DNA of 64,000 nt from Linnemannia schmuckeri. Taxonomy: Eukaryota > Mortierellomycota > Mortierellomycetes > Mortierellales > Mortierellaceae. The stretch lies in NCBI GenBank assembly GCA_029449235.1, contig JANATG010000005.1, positions 2,830,243 to 2,894,242 on the forward strand. Reading direction: 5' to 3'. Of this stretch, positions 45,945 to 57,379 are shown piece by piece (the first letter of the stretch is position 1; every line of letters begins with the position of its first letter). Position numbers and translations under genes: made by a program. Under the pieces are notes generated by a model that was given only the letters and a program-made list of their open reading frames with translations, was not told where the DNA came from and did no database searches.

Positions 45945-47240
45945 TTACGTACTATTTTGGATATCGTCAAAGTTCATAAAAGGAACCCAGCTATTATGCT
46001 CTGGACCATAACCTTTCCAACGTACATAGTAATGGTACATATGAGGATTTTTCTCGTCTTGTGCATGATCGAGAATTGCTTCAACCTCATAAGATTCTGA
46101 TATAGCGTCTGAATCGGAACTCTTTTCTTCACTAGCAGCAGTGGACTGTGAGCTACATTGTCGATAATGCTTCAGTTGAAAAGGAGCATAGCGACGTGTA
46201 AGTGGTGAACCCGTGCCGTCAAGCAAGATGTATGAATCGTCATGATATCTATCACCAACCATAAAAGGACTTCAAACTTTGGAGCCGTGGTTCCTTCTCT
46301 GCGTTCATCCCTTGCCATAACCATGATACCATTCGAATAGTCGACAAGCTTGTGTGTCTTGTTGAACCTGGCTGCCATTTTATCTTGGCTTTCGTTGCTC
46401 TTGTCCATATCGCTAGATAAACCAACTGAGTAAGAAATTGTAGTCTTGTCTCAAGATCTTTGTCAGTAAGCAGATTACTTTCCGTGCCACTGTGATCACT
46501 TGGGCGATAGAAAGGGCGATCAAAGAACAGGCTGAATGGAGAAGAATTGTGGAGACTCGACATACGCGCATTGATCTCCAGCTGTACCGCTGGCAGATGT
46601 CGATCCCAGTCAGTAGGATTTTCTTGCACCATTTTTCTCAGCATGTTTTTAGCGTTCTGGACTGACCTTTCGGCGACACCATTGGAACGAGGGTGATAAG
46701 GACTGCAGAGATGATGTTCTACTTTCAATTTTGATAGGACTTCTTGGAGAAATTTGTTGGAAAATTCTCCACCATTATCACTTTGATTGATTTTTAGGAA
46801 GCCTATGAAGGATGACTATTAACAACTTTTTATTTTTTTGATTCCTAGCAGAACAGCTCAAAAAGATAGCTGACCACACCAGCGGCAGTCTTGTCTTTAG
46901 CGCATGGAGGAATACAAAGCGAGTGCACACGTCTACGACGACAAGAATGTGCACATCGTCTCTGTTGGCAGGTTCCAAGCCAATGGCCAGGTCAATAGAC
47001 AGATGTTCACCAGGCATGGTTGCATGGATGGCTCGCATGGGATGATAGCCCCTTTTGGCAATATTGACCCTTTGGCAAGTAATCACAGCAATCCTTTTGC
47101 ATATTGTTCCATTTGATGCCACGTTCTTGTAATTCTTGAATCATGGCATGATGACCATAGTGACCGAAAGTGTGAACCTCAGTGAGTAGTCCCTCACGCT
47201 CTACTGGAGAGGGAACGAGGTATTCGGTGTCATCCATCAT
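45945..47240 (-). pseudogene. Broken integrase and chromodomain of the chromovirus
   Basis: Fragments are the HHCC zinc-binding region (47240-47007), the catalytic core with EHLSIDLAIG and VVVDVCTRFVFL (47122-46778), the core end with SPYHPRSNGVAERSVQNAKN containing the third acidic residue (46728-46252), and the C-terminal chromodomain (46262-45945; YEVEAILDHA, then YYVRWKGYGPEHNSW). Aromatic-cage positions of the chromodomain appear conserved. Frames change between fragments, so no single integrase can be read. Confidence 0.85.
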
Positions 47241-47318
47241 ATTTTGGACAAAAGAAGCATTGCATTGGACCTGCCAATCCTTTTGCTGTAAATCAGCGCT
47301 TTCTACGGAGGACCGCGA

Positions 47319-49428
47319 TTATAAAGATTCATCCGAATGAGAGCCACTCATAATATTAGAAGAGTTTTTCATTACTCTTGAAGATTGACTGGTCATGTTT
47401 TGAGTCACTTGTTTATGATGATCGTCATTGAGAACATTTTCAGGAAAAGCTTGAGAAAGAATGTCAGGAATAATATTGGGAATACCTGGATGATAGACAA
47501 TGTTGATCATGAACCGTAAAAAGGTTTCCTTCCATTCAGCCAACATTTGATTGGAGAAGGACGTTTGACTGGTGAGAAAAGTCAACGGTCTGCGATCTGT
47601 AAATAAGGTGATCTCATGTTCCATCAAATATTAATGAAACGTCGCATGGCGAAAATGACAGTCAACAATTCCTTTTTGTATGCAGGATAATTTTTTTCGT
47701 GGTCATGCAAGGCACGAGATCGAAAAGCAATGCAGCTGGTTTGACCAGGAACAAATTCACCATTGGGTGATTGGTATAGAACTGCAGCGATGCCCACATT
47801 GAATGCATCAGTTGCCACATAGAAGGCGAGAGTAAAGTCGGGAAACGATAAGATAGGAGCCTTGGCAATCACTTCTAGAAAAGCTTTGAAACATTCCATC
47901 TCGAGAGGGCCAAGAATAAAAATCCCTCGAACGTTGCGAAATTTCTCTAGTGGAGCCACCAGACGAGAATACAGAAGAATGAACTCACGAAAATGATTGA
48001 ACGTGTCAAGATAACGGCGAATGCCCTTGACATTGGTGGGCGGAGTCCAACTTCTTGAGTGTGAAAACCTTTTGGTGTTTACCCTACGACCGTGTTCACC
48101 GACAATGAACACCAACACCTCAATATGTGTATGGAGAAAGTGACACTTGTCGCGGTTAATAATAAGGTTATTTTGGGTAAGGACCTGGATAAGCGCTTTG
48201 GCATTTGCTAGAGTCTCGTCGAATGTCACCTCAACCAATAATGTCATCGATGTATGGTCTGCAAAAAAGCAAAGGTCCAAGGAGTGTGGAAATGCCTCGT
48301 TGAAAGACACTTGTCAGTGGTTTGAGTCCAAATGGAGCTCGTGCAAACACATATCGCTTTCCTTGGTGAGTAAAGCAGCCAACGGCTGACTCTCTTGTTC
48401 TACTGCCATATGATGATAGGCCTGTGACAAGTCAATTGTGAAGAAGTATTTGTGACCTGCAGCTTGATTGATAACATCGGATATCTTGGGCAGAGGGAAT
48501 GTATCAACGTCAACAAGCTGTTCGTTCAAAATGACAGGGGAAAGGCACACTCGTACCTTTTGTGAACCATCTGGTAACACTTTGGTGCTAACAGCGAGAG
48601 AATTATTGTAAGGATTACCTGGAGGGGCATCCACAATCACATCTGTTTCATACCAATTTTTTATGGTATCATTGATAGCATCTCTTTGAGCATGAAAATA
48701 AAAATTATGAGACTTGTCATTGACAACGCAATCAGGCTTTACCCGAAGCTTGACATACATTATTCCTTTGGACAGTGACTCCGAGGATCGATGCTTGCGT
48801 TTTTTCGAGCAAGGATTCTAATTCTCAAATGGACTTTTCTCTTAAGGAGAGCAGTTCTGCATCATCCTTCTCTCCCTCCAATAAAATGTCATCGTCTGTT
48901 GAGATGATGGCGAGGATAGGGTCAATTAACGGAACATCCAACGGCGTGGATATCAAGTTTTGCATTGTAAGTCTGAATCCTACTTTATTGAAGTAATCTT
49001 TGCCAACTAGGCCCACCTTATCACTCTGGTCGGCTACGTCTACTCTCTCACAGATGGAGGGCCATTGTAAGATATTGTGATGGGACCAATTGTCCTTTCA
49101 TATTGTATCTGTTGTGACCCATGTTCTAGAACAACAAATGCATCTATCTTCTCATAAGCAATGGAAAGAGTACGAGAAAAAGGTTGATCGATAATTTGAT
49201 ATCAGCACCAGTGTCTATCATAGCAATAGTGGTATGACCATTGATAGAAATGCGAACTGAAGCAAAATCGTCTTGATTTGCAGTAGAGTCCATAATGGCA
49301 TTGACTCTACTCACAGTTGGCGATGTATTTACATACCAGTTATTCAAGTCAGGTACTTTGTTCAGCCTCGTCTTCATCGAGGATACCCAATTTGTACAGA
49401 GGACCCGGTCCAGAGGCATTATGACCAT
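47319..49428 (-). pseudogene. Broken protease-reverse transcriptase-RNase H region of the chromovirus
   Basis: The protease fragment (49428-49144) has SINGHTTIAMIDTGADI with the catalytic DTG. Reverse transcriptase starts near 48760; TIDLSQAYHHMAVEQ carries the first catalytic Asp. The YIDD box at ~48250 lies in a different frame from both flanking open pieces and meets a stop four codons later, showing at least two indels nearby. RNase H continues through 47627-47319 (FTDRRPLTFL, then a VYHPGIPNIIPDILSQ connection). Several in-frame stops make it non-functional. Confidence 0.85.
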
Positions 49429-50867
49429 AAGTCATCAAAGTCATCTGGATTACAAGCACGCTTGAGCGGAGTTATCAAAGCAACCATATCGACTTTGGTC
49501 GGCTTGTGCAAGCCACCAGGGGTCGGAGTTTTGATGAGCGTGGCGTTCTGCTCTGATTTTCTAGAAAAATCAGGAGCAGCAATACCCTGCGCACTTTGTT
49601 TTTTCTGAAGCTTAAAACAGTTGTCCTTTTCATGACCAACTTTCTTGCAGAAATGACAGAGCTTCTTTTTGGAATGCTCTGGACTGGGGTTGGGAGTTAA
49701 GTTGGGAGACAAATCGCGAATGGTGTTTTTACCACCATTTGTTGCCACGTCCAGGCGTGGACGCTTGAACACACGATCGTTACCTAATTTAGCCATGTTG
49801 CCCGCCTGGGTCGCAGAAGAAAACTTATGGCGACACTCTGCCTGAATTTGCGGCGATGGGCGGTAACCCGAGGAGCGAGGGCCATAGGGAGAGTTGGCTT
49901 GGTTGCTGAGGTAGCTTAGGAGAACATCAAGGGAGGGAATGCTCTTAATGTCGCCAAAGTGATCCATCACTTTGGCACGTCCTTCATTTGAGATCACGGT
50001 GACAATCCTAATGATGAGATCAATATGATTGTCATTGGTAGACTTCTGGAGGAGAAGCTCGCGGATGCGAGAGACAAAAGACTTGTAGTCCTCGTTCTCT
50101 CGCGGAGCAATGGAGTAGAGACGCTGGACAATGTCTCCCATCGCATTCTCCTGATCCACAGCCTGAAGAAACATCGAGCGAGATATCTCCCAAGACCAGG
50201 TATGAGACTCCTTAATGGTTGTCATGAGTTTTTCGAAGGTGGCCAATACGTCGTGGTCGAGAATAGCCTTCTTGAGGTATGCATAACACAACACCTCGAA
50301 AACCTCTTGACTTCCAGTGGCATTTCGAAGCCTACGCTCAAAATCTCTTAGGAATGAAAAAACCATGTCGGCTGAAGAAGAGCCTCGGTACACCTTCTCA
50401 AGATCTGGGAACTCAGGAAGGCCTGGTACTGGCTTAAGTGTCGGCGATGTAACCATGGGAAGACGTCTACCAAGAACCAAAGGCAGAGACTCCTTTTTGT
50501 AATCCAAAAAGTGTCGCACCAGCTTAAGAACATTCTCCTCAGAAAAACTAAGAAGACTTTCCTCTAAACTGGTAAGAGCAGCTTCACACTCTTTTATTTG
50601 CTTTTCTATTTGAACATGTTCAGTACGAGCAGCATCTAACTGAGTAGTCAGCTCTCCCTTGCGCATACTCTCTTCTTCTGTCAAAGACTCTCGAACTGCG
50701 AACTGAGAATTATCAGCCACGAGACAGGCCTGCTTCTGTAGGTTTTGTTTTAGCAGGCCCCTCAAGCGGTCGAGCGAAGCATGCAATTTGGTAATTGCTA
50801 TCTCCATTTCATTATGGTTGTTGGGGGTAGTCGAGATATCGACATCCATAGAGTCGTGGTTGGACAT
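49419..50867 (-). CDS. Retrotransposon Gag polyprotein with CCHC zinc knuckle
   Basis: Uninterrupted 482-residue frame, the only full-length open frame left in the element. An N-terminal coiled-coil region (~25-110) is followed by a capsid-like helical region and a basic segment. One zinc knuckle, CHFCKKVGHEKDNC (C-x2-C-x4-H-x4-C), lies near residue 405. Gag packages element RNA in virus-like particles. Its stop codon overlaps the start of the protease frame (49428) in the -1 frame, so the downstream frame could be reached by -1 shifting or by an overlapping ATG (ATGGTCATAATG at the junction). Confidence 0.85.
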   Translation of the reverse strand: MSNHDSMDVDISTTPNNHNEMEIAITKLHASLDRLRGLLKQNLQKQACLVADNSQFAVRESLTEEESMRKGELTTQLDAARTEHVQIEKQIKECEAALTSLEESLLSFSEENVLKLVRHFLDYKKESLPLVLGRRLPMVTSPTLKPVPGLPEFPDLEKVYRGSSSADMVFSFLRDFERRLRNATGSQEVFEVLCYAYLKKAILDHDVLATFEKLMTTIKESHTWSWEISRSMFLQAVDQENAMGDIVQRLYSIAPRENEDYKSFVSRIRELLLQKSTNDNHIDLIIRIVTVISNEGRAKVMDHFGDIKSIPSLDVLLSYLSNQANSPYGPRSSGYRPSPQIQAECRHKFSSATQAGNMAKLGNDRVFKRPRLDVATNGGKNTIRDLSPNLTPNPSPEHSKKKLCHFCKKVGHEKDNCFKLQKKQSAQGIAAPDFSRKSEQNATLIKTPTPGGLHKPTKVDMVALITPLKRACNPDDFDDLWS

Positions 50868-50904
50868 TGAACAAAAGATGTTTATATGTGTATGGGTGTG
50901 GGTG

Positions 50905-50996
50905 TATGGTTTGTGTGTGTGTGTGGGTGTGTGTGTGGGTGTGTGTGTATGTGTGGGTATATGGGTTTGTGTGTGTGTGAGAGAGAGAGAGAGATT
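50905..50996. repeat. GT-rich and GA microsatellite adjoining the gag start
   Basis: GTGTGTGGGT-type repeats run from ~50905 to ~50978 and pass into a GA run, just upstream (on the minus strand) of the gag ATG, where the leader or 5' LTR edge would be expected. Confidence 0.9.
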
Positions 50997-51142
50997 GTTT
51001 TTCTTTTTTTTTAACGGTCAAGACGAGAAAGAAGGTCGTTGTTGTTGACTCGTTTACTGAGCACACTAATTTATAGAGAATTCTTCGTCAAGTAAAAAGT
51101 ACCCTGTATTTCGTCACCAGCACAAGGACTTTTCGACGCGCA

Positions 51143-51958
51143 ATGTTCTCCAAGGTCTATCAGCCTCCGCCACCATCACTACATCATCCACCAATGGTTG
51201 CACTGCACCCTCCGCTGACGCCTGCATTTTGGAACCAGTTCTGGAAGAACAAGATCCCCTATAATGCGCGCAATGTCTGGTGGCGTATGCTTATCAACAA
51301 GCTCCCATTTGGTCGTTTCCTCAACTTCATCCTCCCCGACATGGTCGAGAGCCTCATTTGTCGCGTCTGTCAAGTCCACGCAGAGGCGAGTCGGCACCTC
51401 CTCTTCGGCTGTCCCAAGAAGGTGGAGGTCTGGCAAGGACACTCTCGAGATACGTGCAAGAGAGGACATGGACAGCAGACTTCGTCTGTGATCTCTTTTT
51501 CCACAGCCCTGAGTGTATTGAATCCCGTGACGGTTTCCCCCTCTTTCTTCTGCTCGGAGCCATGCTAGCAACCGTTTGGAAGTACCACTTTGCTTTCGTT
51601 CTCAAAGGCCAGGCTTTCGAACCTTGGGTTGTCCTGGCTGCTGTGGACCTGGCCACCACTTAGGCTCATGCCCAGCTGACGGAGAAAAAACGCAAGAACG
51701 AGAAACAACCACCACCCCTCGCCGACACCCACCCTACTCAACCTTCTTGTACTTTATTCTTCTTTATAATTTATTTATCATGTTTCATCTTTCGGCTTTC
51801 GGTACACTTGTCTTTTTTCCCAGTTTAGATGTAACCTTTATGCTTTTTGGCATTTATTCTTATATCCTTCTGAACGGTGACGACTGCCTGGTGAAAGGGA
51901 GTATTGGTTTACTGCACGCACACCCACGACGCAATAAATTTTTTTAAAAACAAAAAAA
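51143..51958 (+). mobile_element. 5'-truncated non-LTR (LINE) retrotransposon 3' end with zf-RVT remnant
   Basis: The frame from 51143 reads AFWNQFWKNKIPYNARNVWW, then RMLINKLPFGRFLNF and a CRVCQVHAEASRHLLFGCP zinc-binding block; this is the zf-RVT segment found after reverse transcriptase in LINEs. After ~51440 the sense continues in another frame (SRYVQERTWTADFVCDLF onward) to a stop at 51661-51663, so one indel breaks it. An AT-rich untranslated tail follows and ends in A-rich sequence at ~51934-51958. Only the last ~800 bp are present, typical of 5' truncation during target-primed reverse transcription. Start and end are approximate. Confidence 0.75.
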
Positions 51959-52563
51959 AACACTCAACTGTGTATTTATGAATGGGACAGGGCAAGCAAC
52001 GATGAGTGAGGATGGGAAGTGGATTTGATCACACCCTCCAATGAAAACCTTGCTAACGTAATTGAGCTCGCTGAATCCACTCATGGTCATGGCTAAGATG
52101 CAAAATCATCCATCACCATCGTCTTAGTCCTTGAATCTCATCAAAACTAAAAGGTTGAAAGATGGAATTTAGGTTTACTTCCGCAACACACAATCCAGTT
52201 CCATTAGAGTCGATGGCATACTCTCTTGCTCGATTGACTTCACGATTTATGTGATCAAAAAAAGCAATTGTGATTTGGTCGTGAGATTGGACTCAATTCT
52301 AAATCACAAGAAGTTTCAGTGCTAGAACAATTCAGACGAACAATAGTGCAATAAATAATATTCTGTTTCATAATTTGAAATGTCCTTTGAACCCATGTCG
52401 AGGGTCGATCAACTCTCCTCCCTATCTCATTACTCTGCTTCTAAGGTTTCCTTACTTTCTTCGTCTCATTCATTTCCTCTGAATCTCTCTCTAACTTTCT
52501 GACATTGCAGCCCACAACCGCACTTCTTATCCCCCACCGCTCAAACCACAATCGCTTTTTACT
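51959..52563. other. Unassigned sequence between LINE remnant and Tc1-like element
   Basis: AT-rich, no gene recognised. It may contain the left terminal inverted repeat of the next element, but I could not match it to the right side. Confidence 0.35.
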
Positions 52564-54011
52564 ATGCCGCCTAGCTGCCACAAAAAAACCAAAATTGACA
52601 ACAGTGAGAAAAAAAACGTCATCATCTCCGTTTGCAGCTAGGGCCGCATCCCAGCTGAAACAGCAAGGCGTTTTCTAATGAAGGACTCTACGGTGCGCTC
52701 GATCTTGTCCACGTACGAGCGCACTGGGCGATTTAAGAAGCTACCAAGGGGTGGCAGCAGGCGTCGTCGCCTTAAGAAGAACCATGTGTCCTGGCTCAAG
52801 ATGCGTATCCTCGAGGAACCCGAGATTGCTATCTCCGATCTCTACCAGCAAGTCAACAAACAACTCCCACTCAGGCCGCCTATTGACAGAAGCACCATCT
52901 TCAACTATGTCAACCGCAACATCGGATACACCCTGAAATTGATTCACCCGAAGCCCGTCGATTACAACAGCCATGACTGCATTGAGAAAAGGAGCTCGTG
53001 GGCGGCTCAGGACTTTTGAGCAGTACGAGGATATGGATGATTTTATCTAGATGGATAAATCCGGCTTCAATCTTCATCTCCGCCGCAGGTTTGGTTATGC
53101 TCCCCGGGGTGCTCGTCCTGTCAAGACTGTTAAGACCCAACGAGGCTTCCACCATTCATTGCTTGTGGCGGTCGACAAGAACGGTCTCATAGTTTTTGAG
53201 GTCAAGATGCGCGCGTACAAAGGCGTCGATTTCGCATGTTTCCTCAACACCAAGCTCTTTTTCAAACTCCATTCTCCTTGCGTCACTGCCATGGACAACT
53301 GTGGCATCCACAAAATGCAAAGCGTTATGGACGCTTTCCATGATTCTCCTTACACACTCCTCTACCTGCCTGCCTACAGCCCGCACCTCAATCTGGCTGA
53401 ATGGGTGTTCAGCAGCATCAAAGCCCATGTAAAAAAAAAAGAGGCTCCAGAAATATAACTTGGTCGGTCACATCCGCAGATCCCTTCAAAGAAATGTCAC
53501 TGAAGCCAACGTCATGAGTTAGTTACACGAGGTTAAGCGTAACTTCCTGCTGGCCATCAGTGGAAAGCCTCTTGGTCGTCTTTACCATACTAAAGAAGCA
53601 CTTGCACTGCTTAAGTCAGGTAGAGACCTCTACTCAGAGGTTGAGGGTGAAGTAGAGGATGTAGAGAATGGCCGCACTGAAAGCGATGACGAGGATGTTC
53701 TTATGGTGACAGGGGCTTCATCTGACTCATCTGACTCGTCATCATCCGAAAGCGATACTAACAAACAGAGCGACGACGAGAAGGAGGATGAAAACGGCCA
53801 ACTGAGGATGATGGATGAGGACGAGCAGGAGAAAGACAGCCAGATGAAAGAACAGGAGGAGGACGAGCAGATTCACGATGAGGAGAAGGACAAAGAAGTG
53901 CTGCAAACCCCATCCGATAAGTCTCGTTACACCCTTCGGAGCTCTGATGCCAAATCAACCCCATCCGACAAGTGTCGTTACACTCTCCGTAGATTTGGTA
54001 CCAAATCATAG
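52564..54011 (+). pseudogene. Tc1/mariner (IS630-type) DD34E transposase pseudogene with acidic C-terminal tail
   Basis: Starts at ATG 52564 (MPPSCHKKTK) and meets a TAG at 52639. A helix-turn-helix region follows (RIPAETARRFLMKDSTVRSI, then a PRGGSRRRRLKK basic stretch). A one-base shift around 53019-53040 and a TAG at 53048-53050 precede MDKSGFNLHLRRRFGYAP, which holds the first catalytic Asp. AMDNCGIHK has the second Asp, and LPAYSPHLNLAEWVFSSIK the Glu, 34 residues later. An A10 tract near 53430 shifts the frame again, then a TAG at 53520 interrupts it. The frame then stays open to 54011 through an acidic, Ser-rich tail ending in two near-copies of TPSDKxRYTLR. The element is dead in this copy. 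Confidence 0.85.
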
Positions 54012-55799
54012 GCATAATCTTCACCATTCCTATTTACCCCTGTTGTTAGTTTGATTTTAAAAAATGGTGCCTGTGTTTTTCACTGTCCCAAAATTGGTCA
54101 CACCACAATAGTTAAAATTTTCCCAGTATCCAAATTAAATCATATATCGCGAAATCAATCAAGTAAGAGAGTAGAAAAGTACTTATTAAAAAAAGTACCT
54201 TTACATGCCTACTCGCTTGTAATATAGGACATTGAAACCAAACAAACCTTGCCTTGGACAAGACATAGATAGACGGCATGATGATCATCACAAATACCGA
54301 TGCTCATATAATCACCACCGCAACAACCACAGTCACGACCAATGACCCAGACCAGCTCAAGACTTGCAAAGAGAACAAGGCCCTAAATATTGTGCCTGCT
54401 GACATGATTACAGATAATAATGAGATGGTGTCCAAACCCGCGACTTACCCGCCCTATGGCGAGGTACTTTGACACACATACAAGGATAAGGGCAATGGAA
54501 CAATGCCGGTTTTACCAATGAAACGAAACAAACAATAAGGCACTTAAAACAGAAATCCATGCTCACTTTCTCTCTCCTGCCATTCTTTGTGTATGTGAGA
54601 GATTATTCGGCTACAAGGCATGAATAGGGTGTGGAACTGGATTGGGAACACACTCAATGCATGTATGTATCGCAGATATGAAAGGCGATATTCGAATGAG
54701 TTGTTGCATAGTAATGACAACCTGTTATTCAAGTGGATCTGTCGATCAGGTTACCTATGTCTGCCCGACCACTCCTGGAGGTATTCATGCCCATTTGTCC
54801 ACTCTCTGAGGCACTCATATCTAATTGGCCACTCCCAAAGGCGCTCACGGCTACTTGATCATTCATGGACATAGCCACGGCTACCCAATCAATTCTGGAG
54901 ACGCTCTTGGCCACCCGCTCACCCATGGACGTGGTTACGCCTAAAACACTACTCATGAACATTCTGACCACCAAGTGTCACAAGCTGTGCTTTATGGTCA
55001 TCCCAACATGTCCTTTTAAGCCAACCACCAATATTCTGCAGCAAGTGATGCTCCATTTATTTTGATAGACATCACTTCTTGCTTGGGGCGCACTAGTTCA
55101 TCCTCCATTTCCGGCTCTTTGAGGCATGCATGAATAGCTATTGAATTCAGAGAAACCCTATGAAGAGGAGGTGCAAATGATCCGGAACGTATGGAGGCGG
55201 AGAAACGCCTTGAGATAGAGGACAGCAAATCTTCTCTTGGATGGCGTAAACTGTATCTCAGCATTCCTTTGGATCAGCTTCCGAACGCCGCGATCCGCAG
55301 GGAACTGGCTCCTCCGAGACTTCAAATCCTGGCCACAAAGCCTTTTACCAAGATCCTCTAATAGCCTCCAAAGGCAACCACCGCCTCCATGCCGTCTGGC
55401 GTCACCACCGCACCTTCTGCTGCCACCTCCTTCCAATCGGTGCCCAACTCTTAAAAGCCAAGCAGCGAGAAGCAGACCCATCGTACAAACAGCACAAATC
55501 TCCTTTGCTATCAGAGGGTCGATCATACATAATTTTGCATACTACCCATAGTTGTGGATGGTGAGGAGCGGCCTTGCATATCAAATGCATTGCCAGACAT
55601 AGAGGGTCCAGTTCGCGAAAACATCTTCAGAAACACCTTGGAGTTCTCGACACGATCGAGCATTTCCGGAAACAACAAGACGTTGCTTAGGATCGACTTC
55701 CAAGTGATCAACAGCACGCCCCAAACGAAACCAAACGACTCAACATGTCGAACACCGCCGACAATGGCATCCCATGAACTGGACGACAGTAATACATTG
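54012..55799. other. Unassigned repeat-rich stretch
   Basis: No gene recognised. A 30-bp imperfect minisatellite lies inside (separate entry). A 65-codon frame at 54278-54472 and several short frames at 55000-55700 show no family resemblance that I can support; the 3' part may already belong to the hAT relic. Confidence 0.4.
54740..54930 (-). repeat. Imperfect 30-bp tandem repeat (10-residue units on the minus strand)
   Basis: On the minus strand, successive 10-residue blocks read VAVSAFGSGQ, LDMSASESGQ and MGMNTSRSGR, with more divergent blocks on both sides, giving about six 30-bp units. The frame (54974-54729) is open for 81 codons but shows no domain; a degenerate minisatellite is the simplest reading. 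Confidence 0.6.
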
Positions 55800-57379
55800 T
55801 CGAGAATTTGCTTAAAAGACTTGTTATGGTGGAGGGGTCCTACTACAAATCAACTACTTCAGACACTCTCAAGGCCCTAGGGCAACTACTCATTCCAAAA
55901 TTCAATTTCCAGACCACATCATCTTCCAGAAGATGCTTCGCAAAACAGTTAACGACAAGAAGCAGAGCGTTATCAATTATATTCACACCAAAGTCGTTTG
56001 TAGAGCTATTACCGTCAATGCTTGGACTCGAACTCACAATAAAAGGAAATACCTAAGCGTTACCTTCCATTACATAACCCAGGATATTCAACTATCATCA
56101 CAGTCATCAGCATGGAGCGAATCCTGGTTCCCAAAGTCAATGCATAAGTCTTGACTAGTATTATTGGTAAGGTGGCAAACTCGTTGAACGTTTTTAATTT
56201 TTTTTTGTACTTTTCACTCGTTTCTAACATAACACTAGCATTTCATGTTCCTTAAATAAAGTTGTTGCCGAGTAGCCATTACAGCGAAAGGTAACAAGCC
56301 TGCCCAGCGATCAAGTTAGTATTATCAAGAAATGCCTACAGGATTACAAGGAAAAATCGGGAGCATATTGGATATCCTGTTCGGCTCACAAGATCCAAGG
56401 CTGCATTAACAAGGCCTAAGACAGAATGGATGCGAATGCCAAGACCACCAAAAAGTTCACTCGGATCTCCAACTTTTTAACAATAATTTGGTTTCTGGGG
56501 ATATCATCAACAAGAAATGGAGTACCCACACCAAGAACAATGACAACCCTCTCTCCTGCAGTGGCGTATCTCAACACTTGTCCTTTCTTGACAATCAAGT
56601 ATTCTTCTCTACAGGGAATTGGAGTTGTTAATCCATGACGCCTGGCCCAAGGACGACATTTCGGACGAATTGCTTTTGGCAGTGTTTTCCAACCCCGAGT
56701 GCGCAACCTTAGACATCTGAGGACAAAGGAACGCCAACCAAACTGCCGAGATAGATGCTGAACAAGCCGCCCGGAAAGCCATAGCGGAAGCCATCGAGTC
56801 CGCCGCTGTAGAAGCAGATGAGTACGATTACATCCAAGATCCAGATCCAGATAACTTCACAGGCCCCTACTAGGTTCCGATCAATACCCTTCACCAGCGC
56901 CCACTAACAGACCAAGAGCAGAGACTCTCGTCTTCAGAGCAGTAATTCAGTTGAATGCGGAGAAGAAGATGGCACAAAGGAGGAAAGCAGACGCCAACAA
57001 CCCATTCCTCTGCTATGCCCTGAACACCTTAGCTTGGGATTACTGGAAGGTAGATACGCAAGGTAATTTGAGAGAATATGGGGAGATGTGATTGCACGGC
57101 ACATTGGATTCAGGTTGTTTTGATGATTCGGTTGCATTTTGGATGAGCAAGGAGAACTAGGTCTATTTTGCCATGATGGCTACCCTTGCGCGAATGTACC
57201 TAATCATTCAGGCGACCTCCTCCGCATTGGAGTACTTATTCAGCAAAGCTGGGCTTGTTTATTCCGCGCATAGATCCCGTCTCGACAACAACTTCTGCAA
57301 TGCTATTTCTTATGCAGTTTGGAGAAGACATTTTAACAAGCTCACAATAAATAGAAGATATATTACCTTTAATTTATAG
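55800..57379 (+). pseudogene. hAT-superfamily transposase relic
   Basis: Two hAT landmarks lie on the plus strand. At ~55933-56100, RKTVNDKKQSVINYI then AITVNAWTRTHNKRKYLSVT and FHYITQDIQL match the start of the hAT RNase H-like domain; the usual catalytic Asp (TTDxWTS) is Asn here. At 57125-57340, DDSVAFWMSKEN, ATLARMYLIIQATSSALEYL and FSKAGLVYSAHRSRLD match the C-terminal dimerisation domain. Between them are coding-like but frameshifted pieces, including an Ala/Glu-rich stretch at ~56740-56870. In-frame stops at 57089-57091 and 57158-57160 confirm decay. Limits are approximate and terminal inverted repeats were not found. Confidence 0.75.

Larger units (their letters stand above)
45945..50867 (-). 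mobile_element. Ty3/Gypsy chromovirus-type LTR retrotransposon, degenerate, LTRs not found
   Basis: On the minus strand the order is gag, protease, reverse transcriptase, RNase H, integrase and chromodomain, the Ty3/Gypsy order; the terminal chromodomain marks a chromovirus. The pol part is broken by stops and frameshifts into pieces (49428-49144, 49016-48825, 48760-48314, 48310-47624, 47627-47319, 47240-47007, 47122-46778, 46728-46252, 46262-45945). Visible marks: MIDTGAD in protease, PYIDD in reverse transcriptase (in a frame that stops soon after), FTDRRPL in RNase H, HHCC-type zinc residues in integrase, and YYVRWKGYGPEHNSW in the chromodomain. The chromodomain of such elements targets integration to methylated-histone chromatin. 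No matching LTRs, primer-binding site or target duplication were identified. Confidence 0.9.

Noticed and set aside
50880..51140. Possible 5' LTR of the chromovirus
   Set aside because: No copy of this sequence could be matched at the other end (45500-45945); the GT microsatellite obscures the edge.
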